Positions 8,296 through 16,168 of a stretch of DNA of 64,000 nucleotides are shown piece by piece. The notes beneath the pieces are model-generated. The model worked only from the letters and a program-made list of their open reading frames with translations, had not been told where the DNA came from and did no database searches. Position 1 is the first letter of the stretch, and each line of letters starts with the position of its first letter. The translations under genes and the position numbers were made by a program. The DNA comes from JAGPUQ01 sp036677085 (GTDB lineage Bacteria > Pseudomonadota > Gammaproteobacteria > Pseudomonadales > Porticoccaceae), in assembly GCA_036677085.1 (NCBI GenBank), contig JAKFFI010000022.1:1-64000 (forward strand). The letters are read 5' to 3'.

Positions 8296-9501
8296 TCATG
8301 GGGCGTTATCGCCCACAGCGGCGGCGTGCCGTGGCAGCCCGACCGACAGCGCGCCGGCCGCAACCACCAGGGCGCTCGACACCCACAGGCAGGCAGCGAG
8401 TCCGGCGACCTGATAGACCCAGCCCGACAGCACCGTGCCGAGCAGGCGACCGCCGGCGTTGGCCATGTAGTAGAACCCGACATCCAGGGAGACGCCATCG
8501 GCGCGGGCGTAGCTGACGATCAGGTAGGAGTGGATCGCCGAATTGAGTGCGAACAGGATGCCGAAGGCGAGCAGGCCCGCCACCAGCACCCAGGCCGGGT
8601 TCAGGTGTCCGAGCCCGACCGCGATGCCGGCCGGCAGTGCCGCGAGCGCGAGCGCCGCGACCAGCGCGCTGCGGCCGTCCGGAACCCGTTTGCCGGTAAG
8701 CCGCGGCGCCAGCGCCTGCACCGCGCCATAGCCGAGGATCCAGCAGGCGAGAAAGGCGCCCACGGCCATGAAGCTCCAGCCCAGTTCCTCCTGCAGGAAT
8801 ACCGGCAGCGCCACCACGAACCAGACATCCCGCGCGCCGAACAGGAAAAACCGCGCCGCCGACAGCCGGTTCACCGGGCCGCTGCGGGACAGCAGATCGC
8901 GAAATTTCGGTTTGAAACTGGTTTTGCCCAGCCGGTTGTCGAGCAGGAAAAGTCCCGCCGCAAATACCGCAGCCAGGCCAATCGCCATCGCCGCGACCGC
9001 GCCGCGAAAACCCAGCGCCGCCAGCAGCGCGGCACCGAGAAAGAAACCTACCCCCTTGAGCGCGTTCTTGGAACCGGTGAGCAGCGCCACCCAGGCATAC
9101 AGACGGCCCTCGCGTCCCTCCGGCACCAGCAGCTTGATGCTGCTCTTGGCGGCCATCTTGTTGAGATCCTTGGCAATCCCGGACAGCCCCTGCGCCGCCA
9201 TCACATAGAGCACGCTCAGATACGCGGGATCGATCAGCAGCATGGCGAGCGCGACGATCTGGAGCCCGAGGCCGATCTGCATGGCGGCGTTCAGCCCCAG
9301 CCGCGCCGCCAGCAGACCACCGCCCAGGTTGGTCACCACGCCGAAGAATTCGTAGAACAGAAACAGCAGCGCCACCTGCAGCGGCGTGTAACCGAGCTGA
9401 TGGAAATACAGCACCACCAGCATGCGCAGCGCGCCGTCGGTGAGCGTGAACGCCCAGTAGCTGCCGGTGACCAGGGCGTATTGGCGCAGCGCGCGGTCCA
9501 T
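8296..9501 (-). CDS. arsJ: ArsJ, MFS exporter of 1-arseno-3-phosphoglycerate
   Basis: Major facilitator protein of 401 residues with about 10-12 hydrophobic segments. In the established ArsJ pathway, GAPDH uses arsenate in place of phosphate and the labile product 1-arseno-3-phosphoglycerate is exported by ArsJ, giving As(V) resistance without reduction. The N-terminus (RQYALVTGSYWAFTLTDGA, then LFLFYEFFGVVTNLGGGLLA) and the SGIAKDLNKMAAKSSIKLL loop are characteristic. The GAPDH gene lies 9 bp upstream on the same strand and an ArsR regulator further upstream, which makes the assignment firm. The start at 9501 is the first ATG. Confidence 0.9.
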   Translation of the reverse strand: MDRALRQYALVTGSYWAFTLTDGALRMLVVLYFHQLGYTPLQVALLFLFYEFFGVVTNLGGGLLAARLGLNAAMQIGLGLQIVALAMLLIDPAYLSVLYVMAAQGLSGIAKDLNKMAAKSSIKLLVPEGREGRLYAWVALLTGSKNALKGVGFFLGAALLAALGFRGAVAAMAIGLAAVFAAGLFLLDNRLGKTSFKPKFRDLLSRSGPVNRLSAARFFLFGARDVWFVVALPVFLQEELGWSFMAVGAFLACWILGYGAVQALAPRLTGKRVPDGRSALVAALALAALPAGIAVGLGHLNPAWVLVAGLLAFGILFALNSAIHSYLIVSYARADGVSLDVGFYYMANAGGRLLGTVLSGWVYQVAGLAACLWVSSALVVAAGALSVGLPRHAAAVGDNAP

Positions 9502-9509
9502 GGTTCGGC

Positions 9510-10520
9510 TCAGAGCGCCGCCGCGACCTTGCGGGCGAGTTCCATCAGGCGGTGCACATAGCCGATTTCGTTGTCGTACCAGGCCAGGATCTTGACCAGC
9601 GTGCCGTCGATCACCTGGGTGGAGAGGGCATCGACGATGCTGGAGCGGGTGTCGCCGCGATAGTCCGCCGACACCAGGGGTTTTTCCTCGTAACCGAGAA
9701 TTCCCGCAAGGCGGCCGGTCGCGGCGGCGGCGGCGAGCACTGCATTGACGGCCTCCACCGTGGTGGCGCGTTCCACCTCGAATACGCAGTCGGTGAGCGA
9801 GGCATTGGCCAGCGGCACCCGGATGGCGAGACCGTTCAGGCGCCCGCGCAACTCGGGAAAGATCTCGGCGATCGCGGTGGCCGAGCCCGTGGTGGTCGGG
9901 ATCAGCGACAGCCCCGAGGCGCGCGCCCGACGCAGATCCGGGTGGTAATCGTCGAGTACCCGCTGGCTGTTGGTGATGTCGTGCACCGTGGTGATGGCGC
10001 CGTGGCGGATGCCGAATTCACGCTGCATCACCGCCACCACCGGCGCGAGACAGTTGGTGGTGCAGGAGGCGGCGGTGACGATGTGATCGCGATCCGCGGC
10101 GTAGTCGTGATCATTCACGCCCATCACGATATTGAGGGTGCCGTCCTTCACCGGCGCCGATACCACCACCTTGCGCACGCCGGCGGCGCAGTAGGGCGCG
10201 AGCGCCGCTTTCGATTTGAACTTGCCGGTGCAATCCACCACCAGATCCACGCCCAGTTCGCGCCAGGGGGTGGCGGCAATGTCGGCGTGGCGCGAGTAGC
10301 CGAGCCGGCGCGCGCCGATCCGCAGCGCATCCGCCTCGGCGGCGACGGACTGGGACCAGGTGCCATGCACGGAATCGTACTGGAGCAGGTGGGCGGCGGT
10401 GGCGGCGTCGCCCGCGATCTCATTGATATGGACGATATCGAGTTCGGGCCAGTCCCAGGCGGCGCGCAGTGCCAGGCGTCCCATGCGTCCGAAGCCGTTG
10501 AGCGCGATGCGGGCTGCCAT
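9510..10520 (-). CDS. ArsJ-associated glyceraldehyde-3-phosphate dehydrogenase
   Basis: NAD-dependent GAPDH-type enzyme of 336 residues. The Rossmann motif is at the start (RIALNGFGRMGRLALRAA), the catalytic Cys lies in AASCTTNCLAPV (about residue 156), and the C-terminus has the usual WYDNEIGYVHRLMELA. Sugar-phosphate loop residues are present (TTTGSATAIAEIFPELRGRL). The pairing with ArsJ 9 bp downstream indicates the dedicated paralogue that makes 1-arseno-3-phosphoglycerate rather than the glycolytic enzyme. A palindromic operator 14 bp before the start suggests repression by the linked ArsR. Confidence 0.92.
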   Translation of the reverse strand: MAARIALNGFGRMGRLALRAAWDWPELDIVHINEIAGDAATAAHLLQYDSVHGTWSQSVAAEADALRIGARRLGYSRHADIAATPWRELGVDLVVDCTGKFKSKAALAPYCAAGVRKVVVSAPVKDGTLNIVMGVNDHDYAADRDHIVTAASCTTNCLAPVVAVMQREFGIRHGAITTVHDITNSQRVLDDYHPDLRRARASGLSLIPTTTGSATAIAEIFPELRGRLNGLAIRVPLANASLTDCVFEVERATTVEAVNAVLAAAAATGRLAGILGYEEKPLVSADYRGDTRSSIVDALSTQVIDGTLVKILAWYDNEIGYVHRLMELARKVAAAL

Positions 10521-10533
10521 AGGTCTCTACCTG

Positions 10534-10557
10534 ATCCGTATATCCGGTTATACGGAT
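10534..10557. promoter_or_regulatory. Putative ArsR operator (9-6-9 palindrome)
   Basis: A perfect inverted repeat, ATCCGTATA-N6-TATACGGAT, lies 14-37 bp upstream of the gapdh start. Its AT-rich core inside GC-rich surroundings, and its position just before the first gene of an arsenic operon, fit a site for the ArsR encoded at 11160-11501. The ATATTAATCAAAAAATG stretch next to it may hold promoter elements. Binding is inferred. Confidence 0.65.
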
Positions 10558-10622
10558 ATATTAATCAAAAAATGTGACCGTTCAACGACAGCTGTCAAGG
10601 ATGCTCTGAACAGCCACTCCAT

Positions 10623-11121
10623 CGTCGTTCCCGCGCAAGCGGGAATCCAGGGAACGATCCCGGGCAGCCAGCTTCCGCAAGGCCGTCATTCCCGCGCACG
10701 CGGGAGTCCAGGTGGCGGGTGCGCAAGGAACCTTCGACATAAACCGTCATTCCCGCGCACGCGGGAATCCAGGGGCCGTCAACCTGCCCACGGCGCTGAT
10801 CCACGCCGTCGTTCCCGCGCACGCGGGAACCCAGGGACCACGAGTTATTGCGCGACAGCCGGACCTGCGTCGTTCCCGCGCAAGCGGGAACCCAGGGAAC
10901 GATCCCGGGCAGCCAGCTTCCGCAAGGCCGTCATTCCCGCGCACGCGGGAATCCAGGGGGCCGTCAACCTGCCCACGGCGTTGATCCACGCCGTCGTTCC
11001 CGCGCACGCGGGAATCCAGGGACCACGAGTTGTTGCGCGACAGCCGGACCTGCGTCGTTCCCGCGCAAGCGGGAACCCAGGAATCGCGACCTTCTGGATG
11101 CCCGCCTGCGCGGGCATGACG
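10623..11121. repeat. CRISPR-like array of dRS3-type palindromic repeats
   Basis: Eight direct copies of a ~29-bp unit containing the palindrome (A/G)TTCCC-N8-GGGAA start at 10623, 10684, 10745, 10807, 10868, 10929, 10992 and 11053 (spacing 61-63 bp). A ninth, inverted copy ends at 11121. The intervening ~32-bp segments are not unique: segments after copies 1 and 5, 3 and 6, and 4 and 7 match almost exactly, so a three-unit block was duplicated. Repeats vary at several positions. The core resembles the ATTCCC-N8-GGGAAT (dRS3) repeats known from Neisseria and other proteobacteria. No cas gene is present. Confidence 0.9.
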
Positions 11122-11159
11122 GATTTACGGGGCTGCCGCAGCAGCATTTCAGCAAGCTG

Positions 11160-11501
11160 TCAGCTGCAACTGCGGGTGGCCATTTTGGCGAGTCGGCGCG
11201 CGTCGCGGCGCAGCTCGGGGACGAACTCGGCATCGTCGCTGAGCAGGGCCAGCAGCCGCTGGGCAAAAGCGTTGGCGGGGGCGAGCTGATAGTACATCCA
11301 GGTGCCTTCGCGGCGCGCCGCGACCAGCCCGTGATGGCGCAGATAGGCGAGATGGCGCGATACCGCGCTTTGCGGCAGTTCGAGCGCATCCACCAGGTCG
11401 CAGACGCAGAGCTCGCCGCGCTGGCGGAGCAGATGCACGATGCGCAGGCGGGCGGGCTCGGAGAGCGCCTTGAAGAGCGCGGCGTAGCGGTTCATGTCCA
11501 T
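11160..11501 (-). CDS. arsR: ArsR/SmtB family metalloregulator
   Basis: Winged-helix repressor of 113 residues. The recognition region contains ELCVCDLVDAL, the CxC metal-binding box of arsenic-sensing ArsR proteins, and the helix-turn-helix LPQSAVSRHLAYLRHHGLV. The C-terminus carries one more Cys (ATRSCS). It lies upstream of gapdh-arsJ on the same strand, separated by the repeat array, and is presumed to repress that operon until arsenite binds. The start at 11501 gives MDMNRYAALFKALSEPARLR, the expected N-terminus. Confidence 0.9.
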   Translation of the reverse strand: MDMNRYAALFKALSEPARLRIVHLLRQRGELCVCDLVDALELPQSAVSRHLAYLRHHGLVAARREGTWMYYQLAPANAFAQRLLALLSDDAEFVPELRRDARRLAKMATRSCS

Positions 11502-11785
11502 GGCGCGATTGTACGGGCGCCCGCAGTCGCCGCAACCGGGCACCGGGAACCTTGGCCCTCCCGATCGTTCAATAGCCTGGACGCCATGCGCGAAAACGCG
11601 GGTACCCGGCGCCGCCGGTGGCTTGTAGTGGGGTGGATTGGCATTCAAGCTGCGTCCTGTACGGCACCGGGATAATCCGCACGCATACGCATCGGCGCTT
11701 TGCGCCGCGCGATGGCCGCAGGGATCGGCGCTTGCCGGCGCGGGATGTTGACGACCGGTGTGGCATTTTGACGAGGGGTGGACCC
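11502..11785. other. Intergenic region between arsR and gnd
   Basis: These 284 bp separate the divergent arsR and gnd genes and must hold both promoters. I see no gene. A purine-rich GAGGGGTGG 5 bp before the gnd ATG is a plausible ribosome binding site. TTGACG motifs near 11746 and 11769 are possible -35 elements but are not convincing. Confidence 0.5.
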
Positions 11786-12826
11786 ATGCAACTGGGCGTG
11801 ATCGGTTTGGGAAGGATGGGCGCCAATATCTGCCGCCGTCTGCTGCGGGCCGGGCATGATTGTGTCGTCCATGACACGCACCCCGATGCGGTTTCCGGGC
11901 TCGCGGACGAGGGCGCAACGGGAGCTGCGTCCCTCGCCGATTTCGTGCGCCGGCTGACGCCGCCGCGCAATGTCTGGCTGATGGTACCGGCGGCGGCCGT
12001 GGAACCCATCCTGACCGAGCTCGCGGCGCTGCTCGAACCCGGCGACGTAGTGATCGACGGCGGCAATTCGAACCACCGGGACGACATCCGCCGCGCGCGG
12101 GAGCTCGGCGCCGCCGGCATCCACTATGTCGACGTCGGCACCAGCGGCGGCGTCTGGGGACTGGAGCAGGGCTTCTGCCTGATGATCGGCGGCGAGCCGG
12201 CCGTCGTGCAGCGCCTCGACCCGATCTTCAGCGCGCTGGCGCCCGGTACCGAAGCTGCGCCGCGCACCCCCGGACGCACGGGCGCCGGCGCCAGCGTGGA
12301 GCAGGGCTACCTGCACTGCGGGGCCAGCGGCGCCGGGCATTTCGTGAAGATGGTCCACAACGGCATCGAGTACGGCATCATGGCCGCGTACGCCGAGGGC
12401 CTCAACATCCTGCGCCACGCCAACAGCGGCAGCCTGGTCCAGCAGGCGGATGCGGAAACGGCACCGCTGGAGGAGCCGGCCGCCTATCGCTACGACCTCG
12501 ATCCCGGCGCGGTCGCGGAAGTCTGGCGGCGCGGCAGCGTGATCCGCTCCTGGCTGCTCGATCTGACCGCCCAGGCGTTGCTGCGCGATGCCGATCTGGC
12601 GGGATTCCAGGGTCGGGTGTCGGATTCCGGCGAGGGGCGCTGGACCCTCAAGGCGGCCATCGACACCGGGGTGCCGGTGCCCGTGCTCAGCGCCGCCCTC
12701 TTCGCACGGTTCAGCTCGCGCGGCGAAGCTGGCTTTGCCGACAAGCTGTTATCCGCGATGCGCAGCGAATTCGGCGGTCACGCCGAAGCGCCGGCGCAAG
12801 AGCAGGAACAGGAGGGGCCGCAATGA
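11786..12826 (+). CDS. gnd: 6-phosphogluconate dehydrogenase, decarboxylating (short GndA/YqeC type)
   Basis: Converts 6-phosphogluconate to ribulose 5-phosphate, CO2 and NAD(P)H. The N-terminal nucleotide-binding motif is VIGLGRMGANICRRLL, substrate motifs include DGGNSNHRDDIRRA and VDVGTSGGVWGLEQGFC, and the catalytic helix is GAGHFVKMVHNGIEYGIM. At 346 residues it belongs to the short form of the family, not the ~470-residue Gnd. The ATG at 11786 was chosen because it starts exactly at the Rossmann strand and has a good ribosome binding site. The stop overlaps the zwf start by four bases, so gnd, zwf and pgl are one operon. Confidence 0.93.
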   Translation: MQLGVIGLGRMGANICRRLLRAGHDCVVHDTHPDAVSGLADEGATGAASLADFVRRLTPPRNVWLMVPAAAVEPILTELAALLEPGDVVIDGGNSNHRDDIRRARELGAAGIHYVDVGTSGGVWGLEQGFCLMIGGEPAVVQRLDPIFSALAPGTEAAPRTPGRTGAGASVEQGYLHCGASGAGHFVKMVHNGIEYGIMAAYAEGLNILRHANSGSLVQQADAETAPLEEPAAYRYDLDPGAVAEVWRRGSVIRSWLLDLTAQALLRDADLAGFQGRVSDSGEGRWTLKAAIDTGVPVPVLSAALFARFSSRGEAGFADKLLSAMRSEFGGHAEAPAQEQEQEGPQ

Positions 12827-14208
12827 CTCCCCCGCGCTCGGATGCGCTGGTGCTGTTTGGCGCGACGGGGGATCTCGCCTATAAAAAAATCTACCCGGCG
12901 CTGTACCAGATGGTGCGGCGCGGTCATCTCGATATTCCGGTGATCGGCGTCGCGCGCGGCGGCTGGGATCTGGAGCGCCTGCGCGCGCACATGCGCGACA
13001 GCCTGGACCGTCATGGTTACTGCGACCCGGCCGTGTTCGAAAAACTCTCGGATCTGCTGGGATTTGTCGACGGCGATTACGATGATCCCGCCACCTTCGA
13101 CAAGCTGTGCGCCGCACTGGGTAGCGCGCAGCGTCCGCTGTTCTATCTGGCCATCCCGCCCAGCATGTTTCACACCGTGGTGGGCGGGCTCGGCGGGCTG
13201 CCCTGCGGCATGGCGGGGCGCGTGGTGGTGGAAAAACCCTTTGGGCGCAGCCTCGCCTCGGCCCAACACCTCAACGAAATCCTGCACCAGGTATTCGACG
13301 AGTCGGCGATTTTCCGCATCGATCATTATCTCGGCAAGGAACCGGTGCAGAACCTGCTGTTTTTTCGTTTCGCCAACTCGTTTCTCGAACCGATCTGGAA
13401 TCGCAATTACGTCGAAAGCGTGCAGATCACCATGGCCGAAGCCTTTGGCGTCGAAGGTCGGGGCCGGTTTTACGAAGAGGTGGGCGCAGTCCGCGACGTG
13501 ATCCAGAACCACCTGTTGCAGGTGGTGGCGAATCTGGCCATGGAGCCGCCGATCGGCACCGGCAGCGAGCCGCTGCGCGACGAAAAGGTCAAGGTGTTTC
13601 GCGCCATCCGCCCGCTGACCGGGCACACCCTGGTGCGCGGGCAATATCGCGGCTATCGGGAGGAAGCGGGCGTGGCGGCGGATTCCGCGGTGGAGACCTT
13701 CGCGGCGATGCAAATCCATCTGGATTCATGGCGCTGGCAGGGCGTGCCCTTTTTTATCCGGGCCGGAAAGAATCTGCCGGTGACCGCTACCGAAGTCGTG
13801 GTGACGCTGCACCGTCCGCCGCAGCAGGTATTCCCTGAAACGGGCCTGACGCAAGCCAACTATGTGCGCTTCCGGCTCGGTCCGGGCCAGATCGCGATCG
13901 CGATCGGCGCCCGGGTGAAGCGCAGCGGCACCGAAAACATCGGCGACGAGGTCGAGCTGTTTGCGTGCAACACCCATGACGATGCGATGGAAGCCTACGA
14001 GCGCCTGATCGGCGACGCGCTGAAAGGCGATGCCACATTGTTTGCGCGCGAGGATTCCGTGCTGGCGGCATGGCGCATCGTCGATCCGATCCTGGACAAC
14101 AACACCCCGGTGCGGGAATACGAGCGGGGCACCTGGGGGCCGATCGAAGCGAACGCGATGGTCGGCGCGACCGGTGGTTGGCGCAATCCGAAGGCGGCGG
14201 ACCCATGA
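12823..14208 (+). CDS. zwf: Glucose-6-phosphate 1-dehydrogenase
   Basis: First enzyme of the oxidative pentose phosphate pathway, oxidising glucose 6-phosphate to 6-phosphogluconolactone with NADP. The dinucleotide motif is VLFGATGDLAYKKIYPAL, the family signature FRIDHYLGKEPVQNLL (active-site His within), and PFFIRAGKNLPVTATEVVV lies in the C-terminal domain. The length of 461 residues is slightly below the usual ~490. It overlaps gnd by ATGA and is followed 54 bp later by pgl, forming the complete lower oxidative branch. Confidence 0.96.
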   Translation: MTPPRSDALVLFGATGDLAYKKIYPALYQMVRRGHLDIPVIGVARGGWDLERLRAHMRDSLDRHGYCDPAVFEKLSDLLGFVDGDYDDPATFDKLCAALGSAQRPLFYLAIPPSMFHTVVGGLGGLPCGMAGRVVVEKPFGRSLASAQHLNEILHQVFDESAIFRIDHYLGKEPVQNLLFFRFANSFLEPIWNRNYVESVQITMAEAFGVEGRGRFYEEVGAVRDVIQNHLLQVVANLAMEPPIGTGSEPLRDEKVKVFRAIRPLTGHTLVRGQYRGYREEAGVAADSAVETFAAMQIHLDSWRWQGVPFFIRAGKNLPVTATEVVVTLHRPPQQVFPETGLTQANYVRFRLGPGQIAIAIGARVKRSGTENIGDEVELFACNTHDDAMEAYERLIGDALKGDATLFAREDSVLAAWRIVDPILDNNTPVREYERGTWGPIEANAMVGATGGWRNPKAADP

Positions 14209-14262
14209 ACTCGCCCGACCGCGACGCGCGCGCCGTGCGCGGCCAGCCATCCGGGACGGGCC

Positions 14263-14961
14263 ATGGCGTTGCGGACTGAAGTCCACGCCGATCCCGAGGC
14301 GGTGGCCCGCCGCGCCGCTGCCTGGATTGCCGAGACGACACGGCAGGCGATTGGGCAACGCGATCGCTGCGTGCTCGCCCTCAGCGGCGGCACTACGCCG
14401 CTGCCCATGCTGCGCGTGCTGGCCACGACACCGATCGACTGGCGCAAGGTTGACGTGATTCAGGTCGATGAGCGCGTGGCGCCCGGCGCCAGCCCCGACC
14501 GCAATCTCGCGCAGTTGCGGGCGGCCCTGCTCGCGCGCATCCCGCTGCCGGAGTCCCAGATCCATCCCATGCCGGTGGAGGAGACTGATCTCGGTTGGGC
14601 GGCACAAGACTATGGTCGCCTGCTGGTCAGCCTGGCGGGCGCGCCGCCGCGGCTCGATATCGTGGTGCTCGGCCTGGGCGCGGACGGCCACACGGCTTCG
14701 CTGGTGCCGGGGGATGCGGCACTCGACATCCGCGACGCCGATGTCGCCGTCACCGCCCCCTACCAGGGGCGGCGGCGGATGACGCTCACCTTCCCGGTCA
14801 TCAACCGGGCGCGCCACATTCTCTGGCTCGTGACAGGCGCGGACAAGGCCGAGATGCTGGCGCGCCTGGTCCAGGGCGATACAGCGCTGCCCGCCAGCCG
14901 CGTCCGCCGTGCGTCGGCGCTGCTGCTGGCCGATCGCGCCGCCGCCCGCCTGGCGCGGTAG
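14263..14961 (+). CDS. pgl: 6-phosphogluconolactonase (DevB type)
   Basis: Hydrolyses 6-phosphogluconolactone. The 232-residue protein has the NagB/DevB fold motifs: LALSGGTTPLPMLRVLA near residue 44, VIQVDERVAPGASPDRNLAQ near residue 66 and VLGLGADGHTASLVPGD near residue 136. It closes the gnd-zwf-pgl operon. The ATG at 14263 follows GACGGGCC, a weak ribosome binding site; translation may be partly coupled to the upstream gene. Confidence 0.94.
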   Translation: MALRTEVHADPEAVARRAAAWIAETTRQAIGQRDRCVLALSGGTTPLPMLRVLATTPIDWRKVDVIQVDERVAPGASPDRNLAQLRAALLARIPLPESQIHPMPVEETDLGWAAQDYGRLLVSLAGAPPRLDIVVLGLGADGHTASLVPGDAALDIRDADVAVTAPYQGRRRMTLTFPVINRARHILWLVTGADKAEMLARLVQGDTALPASRVRRASALLLADRAAARLAR

Positions 14962-15092
14962 CAGCGTAAACGCAGCACACTGCCGGGGCGGCGTCCCGGA
15001 ACGTGCGGCGAGTCGATGCGCTCCCGGCACCGCAATCGCTTGCGCGATAAGCTGCCAGAAAATGCGGATCGACGAGAACTACCCCAGACCCC

Positions 15093-15397
15093 ATGCGCCT
15101 GACTGATGAACAACGCAACGCAACGCCATCGTCGAGGAGGCCGCTCGCGTGTTCGGGCCGGGCGCCCGCGTGCGCCTGTTCGGCTCGCGCGTGGACGACA
15201 ATATCCGTGGCGGCGATATCGACCTGCATGTCGAGACGGAGGGCAGTCCCGCCGAGCTGCTGGATCGCGAACTCAAATTTTATGCCCGCCTGATTCGCCG
15301 GCTCGGTGATCGCCGCATCGACATCGTCGTGCATCGGCGCGGCGAAATCGCGCGCCCCATCGACGAGCAGGCCTGGCAAACGGGAGTCGTCCTGTGA
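15093..15397 (+). pseudogene. MNT-type nucleotidyltransferase, frameshifted copy 1
   Basis: A minimal nucleotidyltransferase (MntA-like antitoxin family) homologous to the intact gene at 22302-22601. The first frame gives MRLTDEQR and then breaks; the rest (FGPGARVRLFGSRVDDNIRG, GGDIDLHVE) continues in another frame from about 15149. Comparison with the intact copy shows a tandem duplication of GCAAC near 15111-15122, a 5-bp insertion. A GTG at 15149 could still start a shortened protein that keeps the GSRVDD core. About 60 bp of upstream sequence is also shared with the intact copy. Confidence 0.8.
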
Positions 15398-15498
15398 CCG
15401 CATTGGCGCCCGAACGGGAACGGCTCACCCGCCTGCTCCGGCTGGTCGAACGGGAAGACCTCCATCCGCGACATGGATCGCGCTTTCGGCGTGCCTGA
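15394..15498 (+). pseudogene. HEPN (HepT-like) toxin fragment, partner of MNT copy 1
   Basis: A GTG overlapping the MNT stop opens a 34-codon frame (TALAPERERLTRLLRLVERE) resembling the first helix of the HEPN protein at 22598. It stops before any catalytic R-x4-H motif, so this is a truncated toxin. What follows is unrelated sequence leading to the Wzz-like remnant. Confidence 0.5.
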
Positions 15499-16168
15499 AA
15501 GCTCAGGAATCGGCCGCGTGCTGGCAAACTTTGCCGGTCGCGGGTCGGGCGCGAAGCCAGCTTGTTGGGATATGGCCCGCATTGCACAATGCCGGCTCCG
15601 ATCTTGGTCGCCAGGACCTCCCGGCGACGCCGGGTGCGGGGTGCCCGTATCGGATTGGGCGCGGGAATTGAGTGCGCAGCCGCCGTTAAAGAGTCGCGAT
15701 CAGGCGATACGGGAAGCCAACGACAAAGCTCGGACCATGACCCTATTGATGCGAGATAACGAGTTTCAGCAGCACCGCACTCGGCTGGCAGGTCTGGAGC
15801 AGAGGTTTCAAATTGGGCTCGCACAGCGCCGAGATGATTTGAATAACACGCCGTGCGACAAAAAACTGCACGACAACAAACGCGAGCAAAGTGTCCAGGG
15901 CGCAGTCCTTCAACGGCTGGGTCTGAGAATGCAAAATCTCCTGGAGCCCCGCGCAGTGGCTACGGACTTGAAATCCCGGGACCCCGTTGGTCTGCCGGCG
16001 GCAATTGCGGCACCCGGAATTCTCCTGGGTGGCTTGCTGAGTCTACTGGTAGCATTTGGCCTTGAATTTCGTGACCAGTTGCGGATCTGGCGCGAGCGAC
16101 GGAATTCACCCGCATTCGCGCTCCACTGGAATCTCCGACGCCCGCCCGTGTGCAGGGGCCCATGCTGA
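15473..16168 (+). pseudogene. Possible remnant of a Wzz/GumC-like chain-length regulator
   Basis: The frame is open for 231 codons, but only the second half looks like protein-coding history. From about 15730 it reads as a charged coiled coil (FQQHRTRLAGLEQRF and following). Near 16000-16080 there is one hydrophobic segment (AAIAAPGILLGGLLSLLVAF) followed by basic residues, the C-terminal plan of Wzz/GumC polysaccharide co-polymerases. The N-terminal TM and most of the periplasmic domain are missing. It sits immediately before the initiating sugar-phosphate transferase, where such a gene is expected. Divergent real protein is possible. Confidence 0.35.

Noticed and set aside
9510..10520. The housekeeping glycolytic GAPDH
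   Set aside because: It is linked to arsJ and arsR with 9 bp spacing and no other glycolytic gene is nearby.
10623..11121. A genuine CRISPR array
   Set aside because: Intervening segments recur in the same order, repeats vary at several positions, one copy is inverted, and no cas gene is in the window.
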